A stretch of DNA of 58,211 nt from Bacteroidales bacterium (GCA_004554665.1 SFKY01000006.1:1-58211), one strand, 5' to 3'; numbered from the stretch's first letter, positions 16,920 to 25,811 are shown. The notes: a model not told the origin generated them from the letters alone. Program-made: numbers and translations.

Positions 16920-18221
16920 ATGAAAATGAAAGGTTTATGGTTGGCCACAGCCTTATCGGTAGGCGTGCTGACCGGGTGTGTACAAAAGCAGGAGAGCTAT
17001 GCCGATAAGATTCTGGGCAGCGAACTGATGAACCGTGTAGACTTGATGGCACGTGCTGTGGTGTCGACTGGATTCAACGCCGGCGACGGTTATGGTGAGG
17101 TGTGGATTCGCGACTACAACACCTTCATCGAGCTATCGATGGATGTGCTGCCCGATGAACAGGTTCGCCACAATCTCAACGTGTTTTGGGGATTCCAAGG
17201 CCCGACTGGCGACATTGTAGACGGATTTATCGATATCCGTAAGGCCCAGCAGAGCGACATCGGGTACAAGTACCGCTACTCGGATGCGGAACCTGACTAT
17301 GCCGCACACAAGAATACGGTAGAGACAGACCATGAGACCTCGCTCATACAGGCTATCTATAAATATGTGAAGAAGAGCGGCAACTCCACGTATCTGCAGA
17401 CAGAGGTGGGAGGAATGAAGGTGATGGACCGCATGGAGAAGGCATTGAACTATCTGTTCACCGAGAAATTTGACAGCAAGTATGGCCTCATTACCGGTGC
17501 CACTACTGCCGACTGGGGCGATATACAGCCCGAGCATCTCTGGGGTGTGGAGATTGATGCCAATACACACTATGCCATCGACATCTACGACAATGCCATG
17601 CTGGTCATTGCCCTCAACAACTATATCGAGTTGCTGGGCGATGATGCCAAGGCCAGGGAGTGGACGGCCAAGCGCGATAAGCTGAAACAGAACATTCGCA
17701 AGCACCTGTGGGATGAGCAGCGCAAGAAGTTTATTCCTCACATCTATCTCAAGGATTCGCCGTTCCCCGCCGATTTCGACGAGAACAAGATTTACTATCA
17801 TGGCGGTACAGCCGTGGCCATCCAGGCCGGCCTGCTGAGCGATGACGAGATTCGCGAGGCCAATAACCGCATGTTGGAGAATGTGAAGAAGGCGCATGCC
17901 CAGACCATCGGCCTGACCATGTATCCCACCTATCCTGCCGGCTATTTCAAGGGCGTTGGCATGTATCCCTACGGCTACCAGAACGGTGGTGACTGGACTT
18001 GGTTTGGCGCACGCATGATACAGGCGCTCGTCGAGCACGGCATGATAGCCGAGGCATACGAAGAGTTGCAGCCCATGCTGGAGCGAGTCGTGGAGAACCA
18101 AGGCTTCAACGAGTGGTACACTCCTGCCGGAGAGCCGATGGGGTCGGGCACTTTCCGCGGCGAGGCTGGCGTACTCTACAAGGCCAATGCCCTGCTGCGC
18201 GAGTGGGCAAAGGCGCAGTAG
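16920..18221 (+). CDS. Six-hairpin glycosidase-like lipoprotein
   Basis: 433 residues with a lipoprotein signal (LTGC, Cys20). The rest looks like an (alpha/alpha)6 barrel of the debranching/GH15/GH63-like type. Supporting blocks are EVWIRDYNTFIELS near the N-terminus, TDHETSLIQAIYKYVKK, TTADWGDIQPE, and the C-terminal YGYQNGGDWTWFGARMIQAL. Acidic residues in IRDYNTF, TADWGD and GGDWTW are candidate catalytic or substrate-binding residues, not proved. The expected role is trimming an oligosaccharide at the cell surface or in the periplasm. The GH family cannot be assigned with certainty. It is a single-gene unit with its own promoter and a terminator at 18264-18310. Confidence 0.7.
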   Translation: MKMKGLWLATALSVGVLTGCVQKQESYADKILGSELMNRVDLMARAVVSTGFNAGDGYGEVWIRDYNTFIELSMDVLPDEQVRHNLNVFWGFQGPTGDIVDGFIDIRKAQQSDIGYKYRYSDAEPDYAAHKNTVETDHETSLIQAIYKYVKKSGNSTYLQTEVGGMKVMDRMEKALNYLFTEKFDSKYGLITGATTADWGDIQPEHLWGVEIDANTHYAIDIYDNAMLVIALNNYIELLGDDAKAREWTAKRDKLKQNIRKHLWDEQRKKFIPHIYLKDSPFPADFDENKIYYHGGTAVAIQAGLLSDDEIREANNRMLENVKKAHAQTIGLTMYPTYPAGYFKGVGMYPYGYQNGGDWTWFGARMIQALVEHGMIAEAYEELQPMLERVVENQGFNEWYTPAGEPMGSGTFRGEAGVLYKANALLREWAKAQ

Positions 18222-18263
18222 TAAGGGGCTGACGACAGTTTTTGAATGTTGATCTATAATGAC

Positions 18264-18310
18264 ACCGACTGGCTAAGGGACTGAAAATCCTTGGTCGGTC
18301 GGTTTTTTTT
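18264..18310 (+). terminator. Rho-independent terminator
   Basis: Arms 18264-18278 and 18289-18303 pair over 15 bp with several G-T wobbles, followed by eight T (18303-18310). It ends the glycosidase-like gene. Confidence 0.85.
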
Positions 18311-18381
18311 GTCTGTTGTGGGAGTAAATAGAGTGGCCTATTGTCCCGATTCTGCAGGCTGAAGAAATCGCATTGTTCGGA

Positions 18382-18464
18382 GCGTTTGCCATCTATGTCT
18401 GGGCTAAACGTGGCTTTTAGACCTCGTAAATGCCACGTTTAGCCTTCGTAAATGCCGCATTTGC
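18382..18464. repeat. 22-bp periodic palindrome array, locus 3
   Basis: Clear units start at 18404 (CTAAACGTGGCTTTTAG), 18426 (GTAAATGCCACGTTTAG) and 18448 (GTAAATGCCGCATTTGC), exactly 22 bp apart. A worn unit with core TTGCCATCTATG starts in phase at 18382. The array lies between two plus-strand genes, after the terminator and before the next promoter. Confidence 0.85.
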
Positions 18465-18500
18465 AAAAATAGAGGTTATTGTGCCCTCGCTCTGTCTATG

Positions 18501-18565
18501 CACTGATGAGCCCTCACCCTATCCCTCGCCCCGTGGGAGAGGAATAGGGTGAGGGCTCATCAGTG
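18501..18565. repeat. 22-bp perfect inverted repeat
   Basis: Arms 18501-18522 and 18544-18565 match perfectly around a 21-nt GC-rich loop (CCCTCGCCCCGTGGGAGAGGA region). There is no T-run after it. Its 13-mer ATAGGGTGAGGGC is also found at 86-98. Confidence 0.8.
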
Positions 18566-18668
18566 TAAATAGGGTAGGGGCACCGCCGATGCGAGCATCC
18601 TCTGTCAGGATTTTGTTTTTTTATCGAATGTTTTAGACTTACTATTTGTTTTTGTCTCGGATTTGCAG

Positions 18669-18676
18669 TAAATTTG
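18669..18676 (+). promoter_or_regulatory. -7 box of the nitroreductase gene
   Basis: TAAATTTG, 94 bp upstream of the ATG at 18771. Confidence 0.5.
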
Positions 18677-18770
18677 CAAGTGGATAGACGACATCCGTCA
18701 TGCGACCACAGTGGTGATGCGGGCGGATGGTAAGTTCTGTTATGGATAACTTATTCAAACTAAGAAGGAT

Positions 18771-19394
18771 ATGAGAAAATTTCTTATGACAATCGTGTTG
18801 GCCGGTATGAGTGTCGGCATGATGGCGCAAGACGTCATTCAGCTTCCAGCTCCCGACAAGCAAGTGGATATGTCGCTCTACACGGCGCTACAACGTCGCC
18901 ACTCGGTGCGTACCTATCAGCAGCGTGAGGTGACCGATGCCATCCTGGCACAGGTCTTGTGGGCGGCATGTGGTTACAACCGCGAGGCCGAGAAGAAGAT
19001 TACGGCAGCCTCGGCCATCAATGCGCAGGACGTTGTGGTCTTTGTGGTGCGCAAGGAGGGTGCCTACCGTTTCTCTCCCGACAACAACACGCTCAAGAAA
19101 GTCTCCTCCAAGGACCTACGTCCCTTGGTGGCAGGGCGGCAGACCGCAGTGGCTTCGGCCCCTGTGATGCTGGTTTTGGCCAGCGACCAGAGCAAGTTTG
19201 GCGGACGTGAGAGTGGGCAGCGCTTGGGGTTGCTCGATGCCGGTTATGTGTCGCAGAACATCTATCTGGCCTGTACGGCGCTGGGACTGGGCACGGTGGC
19301 GCGTGCCACAATGGAGAGCGAACAGTTGGCCAAGGAGATGCAGCTGGGCGAGGAGTTCATGCTCACGCTCAATCATCCCATCGGTTGGGAGTAA
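18771..19394 (+). CDS. Exported SagB/ThcOx-type nitroreductase-family protein
   Basis: 207 residues. A signal peptide (residues 1-20, ending GMMAQ) precedes a compact nitroreductase fold. Family marks are the early RRHSVRTYQQREVT (FMN phosphate binding Arg/Ser/Arg), LLWAACG-like LSQVLWAACGYN reading as AQVLWAACGYN, and the C-terminal YVSQNIYLACTALGLGTVARAT. These enzymes bind FMN and oxidise or reduce small molecules or peptides. The presence of a signal peptide puts it in the periplasm, which is less usual for flavoproteins of this group. Pyruvate kinase follows 57 bp later and may share its transcript. Substrate unknown. Confidence 0.85.
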   Translation: MRKFLMTIVLAGMSVGMMAQDVIQLPAPDKQVDMSLYTALQRRHSVRTYQQREVTDAILAQVLWAACGYNREAEKKITAASAINAQDVVVFVVRKEGAYRFSPDNNTLKKVSSKDLRPLVAGRQTAVASAPVMLVLASDQSKFGGRESGQRLGLLDAGYVSQNIYLACTALGLGTVARATMESEQLAKEMQLGEEFMLTLNHPIGWE

Positions 19395-19451
19395 GCATTG
19401 GCCGTTTTCAGGATAATGAATGATAAAACCTATTGATAGAAGAAGACTTAG

Positions 19452-20909
19452 ATGAAACAGACCAAGATTATTTGTACCATCAGTGACCGCCGCTGCGAGG
19501 TGGACTTCCTCAGAAAACTGTTTTTCGCAGGGATGAACGTGGTGCGCATCAACACCGCGCATGCCACTCCCGACGGTATGCGGACCATCATCAGAAACAC
19601 CCGTGAGGTGTCGCCGCACATCGCCCTGCTCATCGACACCAAGGGACCCGAGGTGCGTACCACGGCCGTGGCCGAACCTATCAGCTACAAGCGTGGGGAC
19701 GTGGTGAAGATATTCGGCAGGCCAGACATGGTGACGACGCACGATATCGTGAATGTGTCGTGCATGAACTTCACCGCCAGTGTGAAAAGGGGAGACCATG
19801 TGCTCTTCGATGATGGACTGCTGGACATGCTCGTGATGGAGAATGTGGGTCCGATGTTGGTGGCACAGGTGCAAAACGATGGCGTGCTGGGAGGCCGTAA
19901 GAGCGTCAATGTGCCCGGTGTACACATAGACCTGCCTGCGCTGACAGAGAAAGACAAGGCCAACATACAGGTGGCCATTGACGAGGATGTGGATTTTATC
20001 GCACACTCGTTTGTGCGCAGCGCTGCAGACGTGAAGGCAGTGCAGCAGTTGCTCGACGAGCGCGGCAGCGACATCAAGATTATCGCGAAGATTGAGAATC
20101 AGGAGGGTGTGGACAACATCGACGAGATTCTGGAGGTGTCGTATGGTGTGATGATTGCCCGCGGCGACTTGGGTATCGAGGTGCCCATCGAGCGCATACC
20201 GGGCATACAGCGCCAACTGATACGCAAGTGTGTGCTCAAGAAGAAGCCCGTGATTGTGGCTACGCAGATGCTGCACACCATGATACACAATCCGCGTCCC
20301 ACCCGTGCAGAGGTGACCGATATAGCCAATGCCATCTACTACAGCACCGATGCGCTCATGCTGAGCGGTGAGACGGCTTCGGGCGACTATCCCGTTGAGG
20401 CCGTGCGCACGATGGCGGCCATAGCCGAGCAGGCTGAGAAAGACCGGCAGCGGAGCCATGACATCGAGGTGCCGCTGGGAGCGCACTGTACGCAGCGTGA
20501 GTTTCTGGCCCATGCGGCCATCGACTCCACCCGACGGCTGGGTGTGGCCGGCATCATCACTGCCAGTGAGACCGGACAGACCGCACGCGACATTGCTGCC
20601 TTCAGAGGTCCCACGCCGGTGCTGGCTATCTGTTATAACGAGAAGACACAGCGCTGGCTCAATCTGAGTTACGGTATCATTCCCATCTATCAGAAACAGC
20701 ATGTGAGTTCGCAGTACCTGTTTACGGCGGCGTTGCGCATGTTGCTGCAAAAGGGATACATCAAGCACGAGGACAAGATAGCCTATCTGAGCGGAAGTTT
20801 CGGCGAGGGTGGCGGTGCCACGTTTGTGGAAATCAACCGGGTAAGTCAGGTGTTTGACAAGTCTTACGAGTTCCACCTGCCCGATTTTTGCGAAAAACGC
20901 GGTCGATAA
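19452..20909 (+). CDS. pyk: Pyruvate kinase
   Basis: 485 residues. It makes pyruvate and ATP from phosphoenolpyruvate, the last step of glycolysis. Key blocks are NVVRINTAHAT, LLIDTKGPEVRTT (substrate and cation site), MIARGDLGIEVP near residue 236-246, and ADALMLSGETA-like TDALMLSGETASGDYP. The N-terminal KIICTISDRRCEVDFL replaces the usual CTIGP of other bacteria, as seen in Bacteroidales pyruvate kinases. The C-terminal domain is complete. A long hairpin at 20960-21028 ends the transcript. Confidence 0.95.
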   Translation: MKQTKIICTISDRRCEVDFLRKLFFAGMNVVRINTAHATPDGMRTIIRNTREVSPHIALLIDTKGPEVRTTAVAEPISYKRGDVVKIFGRPDMVTTHDIVNVSCMNFTASVKRGDHVLFDDGLLDMLVMENVGPMLVAQVQNDGVLGGRKSVNVPGVHIDLPALTEKDKANIQVAIDEDVDFIAHSFVRSAADVKAVQQLLDERGSDIKIIAKIENQEGVDNIDEILEVSYGVMIARGDLGIEVPIERIPGIQRQLIRKCVLKKKPVIVATQMLHTMIHNPRPTRAEVTDIANAIYYSTDALMLSGETASGDYPVEAVRTMAAIAEQAEKDRQRSHDIEVPLGAHCTQREFLAHAAIDSTRRLGVAGIITASETGQTARDIAAFRGPTPVLAICYNEKTQRWLNLSYGIIPIYQKQHVSSQYLFTAALRMLLQKGYIKHEDKIAYLSGSFGEGGGATFVEINRVSQVFDKSYEFHLPDFCEKRGR

Positions 20910-20959
20910 AGTCGTTTTGTCACAGAAATGTGGCCTCATGGCCGATTGGGAATCAAACG

Positions 20960-21028
20960 ATAGGGTGTGTCAAAGCCTGAAGACGATAAGAGGGGATGTC
21001 CTCTCATTCAGGTTTTGGCACACCCTAT
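20960..21028. terminator. Long hairpin between convergent pyk and the YtxH cassette
   Basis: Nearly perfect 22-bp arms at 20960-20981 and 21007-21028, with a second small hairpin (GAGG/CCTC) in the loop. No long T-run, but the position between two convergent stop codons fits a bidirectional terminator. Confidence 0.65.
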
Positions 21029-21063
21029 TGTGCTACGGCCTTTGCCCCTTGGGGCAGGTTGTG

Positions 21064-21342
21064 TCACCATCTGCGCTTCTTGCGCGATGACGACTTGTTG
21101 CCGAATTTGCGATAGAGTTTCCAGCCGAGGATGGCGGCATCAAAGAATCCCGCTCCAACATTCATCAGGGTACTGAATTTGCGCGAGGGGGTGAGGGCTG
21201 TGGAAGTGTCAGCCTTGTGGAAGAGCGATTCCCACAGCGTCTTGATCTGCTTGTTGTCAGCTTGTATGTCTTTCAGGATTGCTTCGCGGCGTGTCCTGAT
21301 ATCTTCGAGTGAACGGTAGGTGGTCATGTTTGCATCTCCCAT
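21064..21342 (-). CDS. Small basic protein, third gene of YtxH/holin-X cassette
   Basis: 92 residues, or 87 from a second ATG at 21327 that has a GGGAG sequence before it. Not assigned to a named family. The N-terminal half is helical and charged (LEDIRTRREAILKDIQADNKQIKTLWESLF), and the C-terminus is very basic (KFGNKSSSRKKRRW). A short apolar stretch (LMNVGAGFFDAAILGWKLY) may touch the membrane. It starts 3 bp after the stop of the holin-X gene, so it is part of that operon and probably works with it in the envelope. Confidence 0.75.
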   Translation of the reverse strand: MGDANMTTYRSLEDIRTRREAILKDIQADNKQIKTLWESLFHKADTSTALTPSRKFSTLMNVGAGFFDAAILGWKLYRKFGNKSSSRKKRRW

Positions 21343-21345
21343 AGC

Positions 21346-21699
21346 TTATTTCTCCATCAACAGGCTGGCCAGAAACCGCACTAAGGGTCTCTCTATCCAC
21401 TGTTTGCGGAAGAGGAGGCACAGCAACAACACAAAAAAGTAGCACCCCGACACAATGGCAAACGCCCATGCCATGCCCACCATCGGCGATAGGGCGTGGG
21501 CTACGGCAAACGACAGGTAGATGAGTGTGAGCGTGAGCAATACCACAATCACAAACGAGATGGTGGCCACCGTGAGCAGGCGCACCACCTTGTCGACGAT
21601 GTTGAGCTTCACATACTCGCCCTGCAGGCTGACATAGTGCCTCAACACCTCGACAAGCTGGCCTATCGTCTCAATGTTCTTGTCGCAGGAAAACATCAT
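21346..21699 (-). CDS. Phage-holin-like (holin-X/DUF1469 type) membrane protein
   Basis: 117 residues with two strong membrane segments at about 42-68 and 75-100. The amphipathic N-terminus (IGQLVEVLRHYVSLQGEYVKLNIVDKVVRLL) is typical of the putative holin-X superfamily. Despite the name, chromosomal copies in Bacteroidetes sit with YtxH-like genes and are seen as envelope or stress proteins rather than phage holins. It starts 10 bp after the YtxH-like gene. No lysis genes are near it. Confidence 0.85.
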   Translation of the reverse strand: MMFSCDKNIETIGQLVEVLRHYVSLQGEYVKLNIVDKVVRLLTVATISFVIVVLLTLTLIYLSFAVAHALSPMVGMAWAFAIVSGCYFFVLLLCLLFRKQWIERPLVRFLASLLMEK

Positions 21700-21709
21700 C
21701 GTTGATCGC

Positions 21710-21928
21710 TTATTCGATAATGTCAGCGGCTGCGTCCTTGATGTCGTCTACGAGATCGTCTACCTGTTTGCGACTGAGCTTGATATCGTGCTTCTTGCAG
21801 AAGTCGTCGATGGCGTCAGAAATCCTATTACGTGTGTCTGTTCCCTTTTCAGGTGCGAAAATCAAACCCACAGCAGCTCCGGCGAGTGCGCCGCCGAGAA
21901 ATGCACCGATGTAACCTAATGTCTTCAT
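21710..21928 (-). CDS. YtxH domain-containing protein
   Basis: 72 residues from the ATG at 21928; the longer frame upstream overlaps the promoter. The Gly/Ala-rich segment GYIGAFLGGALAGAAVGLIFAPEKG is the YtxH membrane segment, followed by the typical RNRISDAIDDF charged helix. It is the first gene of a three-gene minus-strand cassette. YtxH proteins are general-stress-associated in Bacillus; in this cassette the role is unknown. Confidence 0.88.
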   Translation of the reverse strand: MKTLGYIGAFLGGALAGAAVGLIFAPEKGTDTRNRISDAIDDFCKKHDIKLSRKQVDDLVDDIKDAAADIIE

Positions 21929-21988
21929 ACTCGTAAATATTATAATTAAACAATTCTGTTGGTTCCTCCTGTGCAGGGGAAGTAAGGG

Positions 21989-21996
21989 CAAATATA
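21989..21996 (-). promoter_or_regulatory. -7 box of the YtxH cassette
   Basis: The minus strand reads TATATTTG, about 60 bp upstream of the ATG at 21928. Confidence 0.6.
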
Positions 21997-22167
21997 AGAA
22001 AAAGAACGCTATCGGCCATGAAATCGTTGCCATTTTTTGTTAAATTGGTGTCATTTAATGGTTTTAACAAACTTTATGCGCCGAAAAGTGGCGTGTTTGC
22101 GAGATATTTTGTAATTTCGCATCAACTTTGGATAAACGTATAATTTCAAAATAGCTAACGGAAAATT

Positions 22168-22659
22168 ATGAAGAAGAGTTTGGTTTTGTGCGCAGGTGTT
22201 TGCGCTGCTTTGGTTATGACAAGTTGCGGTTCCAGCAAAGAGAGCGCTTATAAGAAGGCTTATGAGAAAGCCAAGGCGCAAGAGCAGGTAGCAGAGCAGC
22301 AGCCGGTGACACAGACTCCTGTGGTGGCACCCATCGTGGAGAAACCTGCCACACAGACCACCGTGGTAGACAATGTGGATAATGCAAATGTACGCACAGA
22401 GAACGTAACCCTGATCAGCGGTGCCGGCCTCAAGGCTTTCAGCGTGGTGGTAGGTTCTTTCTCAGTGAAGGCTAACGCAGAGGGACTGCAGAGCACGCTC
22501 AAGGCAGCTGGCTATGCCGCCCAGATTGTATTCAACTCTGACCGTAGCATGTACCGTGTTGTCGCTTCTACACATGCAGACAAGGCTTCGGCCGTTCAGA
22601 GCCGCAACCAGTTCCGTGCGGGCAACTATCCCGACGCTTGGTTGCTGTTTAACAAGTAA
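22168..22659 (+). CDS. SPOR domain lipoprotein
   Basis: 163 residues. A lipoprotein signal ends at Cys20 (LVMTSCGSS). A Gln/Pro/Thr/Val-rich linker spans about 30-80, and the SPOR domain about 92-163 (KAFSVVVGSFSVKANAEGLQ and DAWLLFNK). SPOR domains bind glycan strands stripped of stem peptides at the division site. The protein is therefore probably an outer-membrane or periplasmic septal factor. It is followed by ruvX after 1 bp. A TAATTTCG element at 22112-22119 is an imperfect -7 box. Confidence 0.9.
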   Translation: MKKSLVLCAGVCAALVMTSCGSSKESAYKKAYEKAKAQEQVAEQQPVTQTPVVAPIVEKPATQTTVVDNVDNANVRTENVTLISGAGLKAFSVVVGSFSVKANAEGLQSTLKAAGYAAQIVFNSDRSMYRVVASTHADKASAVQSRNQFRAGNYPDAWLLFNK

Positions 22660-22660
22660 G

Positions 22661-23074
22661 ATGCGCGTACTTTCCATCGACTACGGCAAGAAACGCACTG
22701 GTATAGCAGTGACCGATCCATTGCAGATTATCGCAAATGGATTGGCCACTGTTTCTACATCTGAACTATTCACTTTCCTGGCAGGATATGTAGGCAAGGA
22801 GCAGGTGGAGCGTATCGTCATCGGCAAGCCTGTGCAGCCCAATGGGCAGCCCAGTGAGAATCTGGCACGGGTGGAACAGTTTGTGGCGCGATGGCGCAAG
22901 CAGCACCCGGAGGTGCCCATCGAGTATTATGACGAGCGCTTCACGTCGGTCTTGGCCCATCGGGCCATCCTTGACAGTGGGATAGGCAAGAAGGCGCGAA
23001 GGGAAAACAAAGGGTTGGTGGACGAGGTGAGTGCCACCATCCTGCTGCAAGACTGGATGCAGTCGAGGAGATAA
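22661..23074 (+). CDS. ruvX: Holliday-junction resolvase-like protein RuvX (YqgF)
   Basis: 137 residues from the ATG at 22661, the normal YqgF length; an earlier start would lie inside the SPOR gene. The RNase H-like fold shows DYGKKRTGIAVTD with its catalytic Asp, the YDERFTSVLAH block, and VDEVSATILLQDWM with the last acidic residue. YqgF proteins act in 16S rRNA 5' maturation in E. coli and as resolvase-like nucleases elsewhere. The start follows the SPOR stop by 1 bp, so the two are coupled. Confidence 0.93.
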   Translation: MRVLSIDYGKKRTGIAVTDPLQIIANGLATVSTSELFTFLAGYVGKEQVERIVIGKPVQPNGQPSENLARVEQFVARWRKQHPEVPIEYYDERFTSVLAHRAILDSGIGKKARRENKGLVDEVSATILLQDWMQSRR

Positions 23075-23107
23075 TACAAGGACTATTTTCATCAAATCTT
23101 TTTTAGC

Positions 23108-23671
23108 ATGATATTACCTATTTATATATATGGTCAGCCTGTGCTCAGAAAACAGGCGGAGGACATCTCGCCAGACTATCCTGGTCTGGACGAACTGCTC
23201 AAGAATATGTATGAGACGCTCGATGCTGCCGACGGTGTGGGCTTGGCTGCTCCCCAGATAGGATTGGCCATCAGAGTGGTGGTCATCGATCTGGATGTGC
23301 TCAAAGACGACATGCCCGAGTATGAGGGTTTCCGTCATGCCTACATCAATCCGCATATTGTGGAAGTGGACAACGATTCGGAAAAGGTGTCGATGGAGGA
23401 GGGCTGCTTGAGCATCCCTGGCATCCATGAGACCGTGGTGCGCCCCACCCGTATCCATGTAACCTATCTCGACGAGGAGTTGAAGGAGCACGACGAGTGG
23501 GTAGAGGGCTATCTGGCACGTGTGATGCAGCACGAGTTTGACCATCTCGACGGTACGATGTTTGTGGACCGTGTCTCGCCGCTCCGCAAGCAGCTCATCC
23601 GAGGCAAGCTCAAGGCGATGATGCAGGGCAAGTACCGCTGTGCGTACCGCACCAAGCCTGTAAGGCGATAG
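23108..23671 (+). CDS. def: Peptide deformylase
   Basis: 187 residues. It removes the formyl group from new proteins. All three motifs are present: GVGLAAPQIG at 43-52, EEGCLSIPG with the metal ligand Cys100, and QHEFDHLDG with His142, Glu143 and His146. It follows ruvX by 33 bp and precedes the TPR gene by 73 bp in the same direction, so one operon is likely. Confidence 0.96.
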   Translation: MILPIYIYGQPVLRKQAEDISPDYPGLDELLKNMYETLDAADGVGLAAPQIGLAIRVVVIDLDVLKDDMPEYEGFRHAYINPHIVEVDNDSEKVSMEEGCLSIPGIHETVVRPTRIHVTYLDEELKEHDEWVEGYLARVMQHEFDHLDGTMFVDRVSPLRKQLIRGKLKAMMQGKYRCAYRTKPVRR

Positions 23672-23744
23672 CCGGAGGGACTTCCGGCACGAGGATGTGT
23701 CGTCGGTGATACAAGGTAAGGATAATGATTTTTAGGATAATAAG

Positions 23745-25811
23745 ATGGGAGAGAGAATACATAGGGTTACATTGGCAGGTGGCAAGGTAGCTTGTTCCTG
23801 TTTGCTGACCGCACGTCGCGGGCTGCGGCATAGCGTGTTGGCCGGATGGTTGCTGGTTTCGTGTATGCTGTGCACGCTGCCGGCTTCGGCACAGTATAAT
23901 ACTGACCGCTTGCTGACAAGCGGCGAGATAGCCCTGCATTACGAAGACTATGTGCTCTCGATACAGTATTTCAATCAGGTCATATCCTTGAAGCCTTATC
24001 TCTACCAGCCTTGGCAGTATCGTGGTGCTGCCAAGTTTTATCTGGAGGACTATCTGGGTGCGGAAAACGATGCTACTCAGGCTATCAAACTCAATCCCTA
24101 TATCGATGCCATCTACGATTTGCGTGCCATTTCGCGTATCAGACAGGAGAAGTATGACAAGGCGATAGAGGACTATACGAGAGCTATCAAACTGAGTCCT
24201 GACCAGCGCAACTTCTGGTTCAACCGTGCCATCTGCCGGATGAACACCAAGGATTACAAGCAGGCACATCTCGAACTCGATACTATCATCAGGAAGTGGT
24301 CGGGGTTTGCCAATGCGTATTCGTTGAAAGCAGAGGTGTTTCTGCACGAGAAAGATACGACAGCAGCAGCCAAGTGGCTGGACAAGAGTCTGGAACTGGA
24401 TCCCTACGACGGCAATACTTGGACCACTCGTGCCTACATCAGTCTCGCCCGGAGGGAGTGGAAAGATGCAGATACCTATCTGAGCAAGGCCATACACCTG
24501 AGGCCGAAAGTGGTGTCCAACTATGTAAACCGGGCCTTGGCACGCTACAACTATAACAATCTGCGTGGAGCGATGGCCGATTATGATACCGCGTTGGATT
24601 TTGACCCCAACAATTTTATGGCTCACTATAACCGCGGACAGCTGCGTATGCAGTTGGGCGATGACAACCGTGCCATCTCCGACTTCGATTATGTCATCAA
24701 GATGGAGCCGGAGAACTATCTGGCTATCTTTAACCGTGCACTCCTGCACGACAGGACCGGAGACCTGAAGTCGGCCATCAGGGATTATACCACTGTCATC
24801 GACCAGTTTCCCAATTTCTGGACGGGTCTGTCGTACCGTGCCAAGGCTTACCGCAAGTTGGGCATGACGGCCAAGGCCGAACTCGATGAGTTTAAGATTC
24901 TCAAGGCGCAGATGGACAAGCATTTGGGCATTCAGCCGCGTTGGAGCAAGAACAAGCGCAAGGCCATACGTAAGCGTAGCGAGATTGATCCGGAGAAATA
25001 CGCCGAGCTGGTGGTGGCCGACGAGAGCGAGGTGGGTACAGAGTATAAGAGCGAATATCGCGGAAAGATACAGAACCGTACCATTGAAGCCGACTTTATG
25101 CCGATGTATGCCTTGTCGTACTTCAAGTATAACAATGGTGTGAATGCCTATCAGGCTTATGATAAGGATGTGGAGGAGTTTAACAGTCGTGGCAATACCG
25201 GCTTTAAGATCTATGTGACATGCAACCCGCCGCAGTTGACAGAGTCGGACACGCATGCTTTCTTTAACCAGATAGACACACTCTCTGTCTCCATCGCTTC
25301 TGCCCAGCAGATGGGCAGTGCTTCGAGAGAGTTGTTGCAGCGTGCGGTAGCGTATAGTGTGGTACAGGATTATGATGCGGCCATCGCCGACCTCTCCACC
25401 TCGATACACATGGACAGCCATTCCTCCATGTATTATTGGCAGCGTGCTGTTTGCCAGATGATGATCAATGATTTTGATACTACACATGGTGCTCCGGGTG
25501 CCGAGGTGAGGGCTAATATGCTCAAAGTGAAGGATGATCTGGATAAGGCCATCGCATTGGCGCCCCGCAATGCTTACCTGTATTATAACCGAGGTAACAT
25601 GTATGCCTCCCAAAAGGTTTATGCCAACGCCATAGATGATTACAACAAGGCCATCGGACTCGATCCGCGTCTGGCTGAGGCTTACTACAACCGTGGTATC
25701 GCCCATGTCAAGAATGGGAACAAGGCTCAGGGTATCAGAGACTTGAGTCATGCGGGCGAGTTGGGGCTCTATGCAGCCTATAGTATCATCAAACAGTTTA
25801 GCGGCAAGTAA
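23745..25811 (+). CDS. Exported tetratricopeptide-repeat protein
   Basis: 688 residues. After a long basic N-terminus, a signal-like segment runs over about 29-50 (VLAGWLLVSCMLCTLPASAQ). About ten TPR units follow to ~390, for example the repeated AIxDYTRAIKLSP and NRGQLRMQLGDDNRAI patterns. A charged linker at about 395-500 (KNKRKAIRKRSEIDPEKY) separates them from a last group of TPRs to the end. Such proteins are scaffolds, here probably in the periplasm. The position after def and before thrS is conserved in many Bacteroidales, but partners are unknown. The start is uncertain because no better ATG exists near the signal. Confidence 0.88.
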   Translation: MGERIHRVTLAGGKVACSCLLTARRGLRHSVLAGWLLVSCMLCTLPASAQYNTDRLLTSGEIALHYEDYVLSIQYFNQVISLKPYLYQPWQYRGAAKFYLEDYLGAENDATQAIKLNPYIDAIYDLRAISRIRQEKYDKAIEDYTRAIKLSPDQRNFWFNRAICRMNTKDYKQAHLELDTIIRKWSGFANAYSLKAEVFLHEKDTTAAAKWLDKSLELDPYDGNTWTTRAYISLARREWKDADTYLSKAIHLRPKVVSNYVNRALARYNYNNLRGAMADYDTALDFDPNNFMAHYNRGQLRMQLGDDNRAISDFDYVIKMEPENYLAIFNRALLHDRTGDLKSAIRDYTTVIDQFPNFWTGLSYRAKAYRKLGMTAKAELDEFKILKAQMDKHLGIQPRWSKNKRKAIRKRSEIDPEKYAELVVADESEVGTEYKSEYRGKIQNRTIEADFMPMYALSYFKYNNGVNAYQAYDKDVEEFNSRGNTGFKIYVTCNPPQLTESDTHAFFNQIDTLSVSIASAQQMGSASRELLQRAVAYSVVQDYDAAIADLSTSIHMDSHSSMYYWQRAVCQMMINDFDTTHGAPGAEVRANMLKVKDDLDKAIALAPRNAYLYYNRGNMYASQKVYANAIDDYNKAIGLDPRLAEAYYNRGIAHVKNGNKAQGIRDLSHAGELGLYAAYSIIKQFSGK

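Larger units (their letters stand above)
18222..18770. other. Intergenic region rich in repeats
   Basis: About 550 bp without a gene. It holds a terminator, a 22-bp periodic array (18382-18464), a 22-bp perfect inverted repeat (18501-18565) and the promoter of the nitroreductase gene (18669-18676). Confidence 0.65.

Noticed and set aside
23610..25751. 713-codon frame on the minus strand opposite the TPR gene
   Set aside because: It mirrors the regular TPR repeats. No signal, motif or promoter supports it, and the plus strand encodes clear TPR units.
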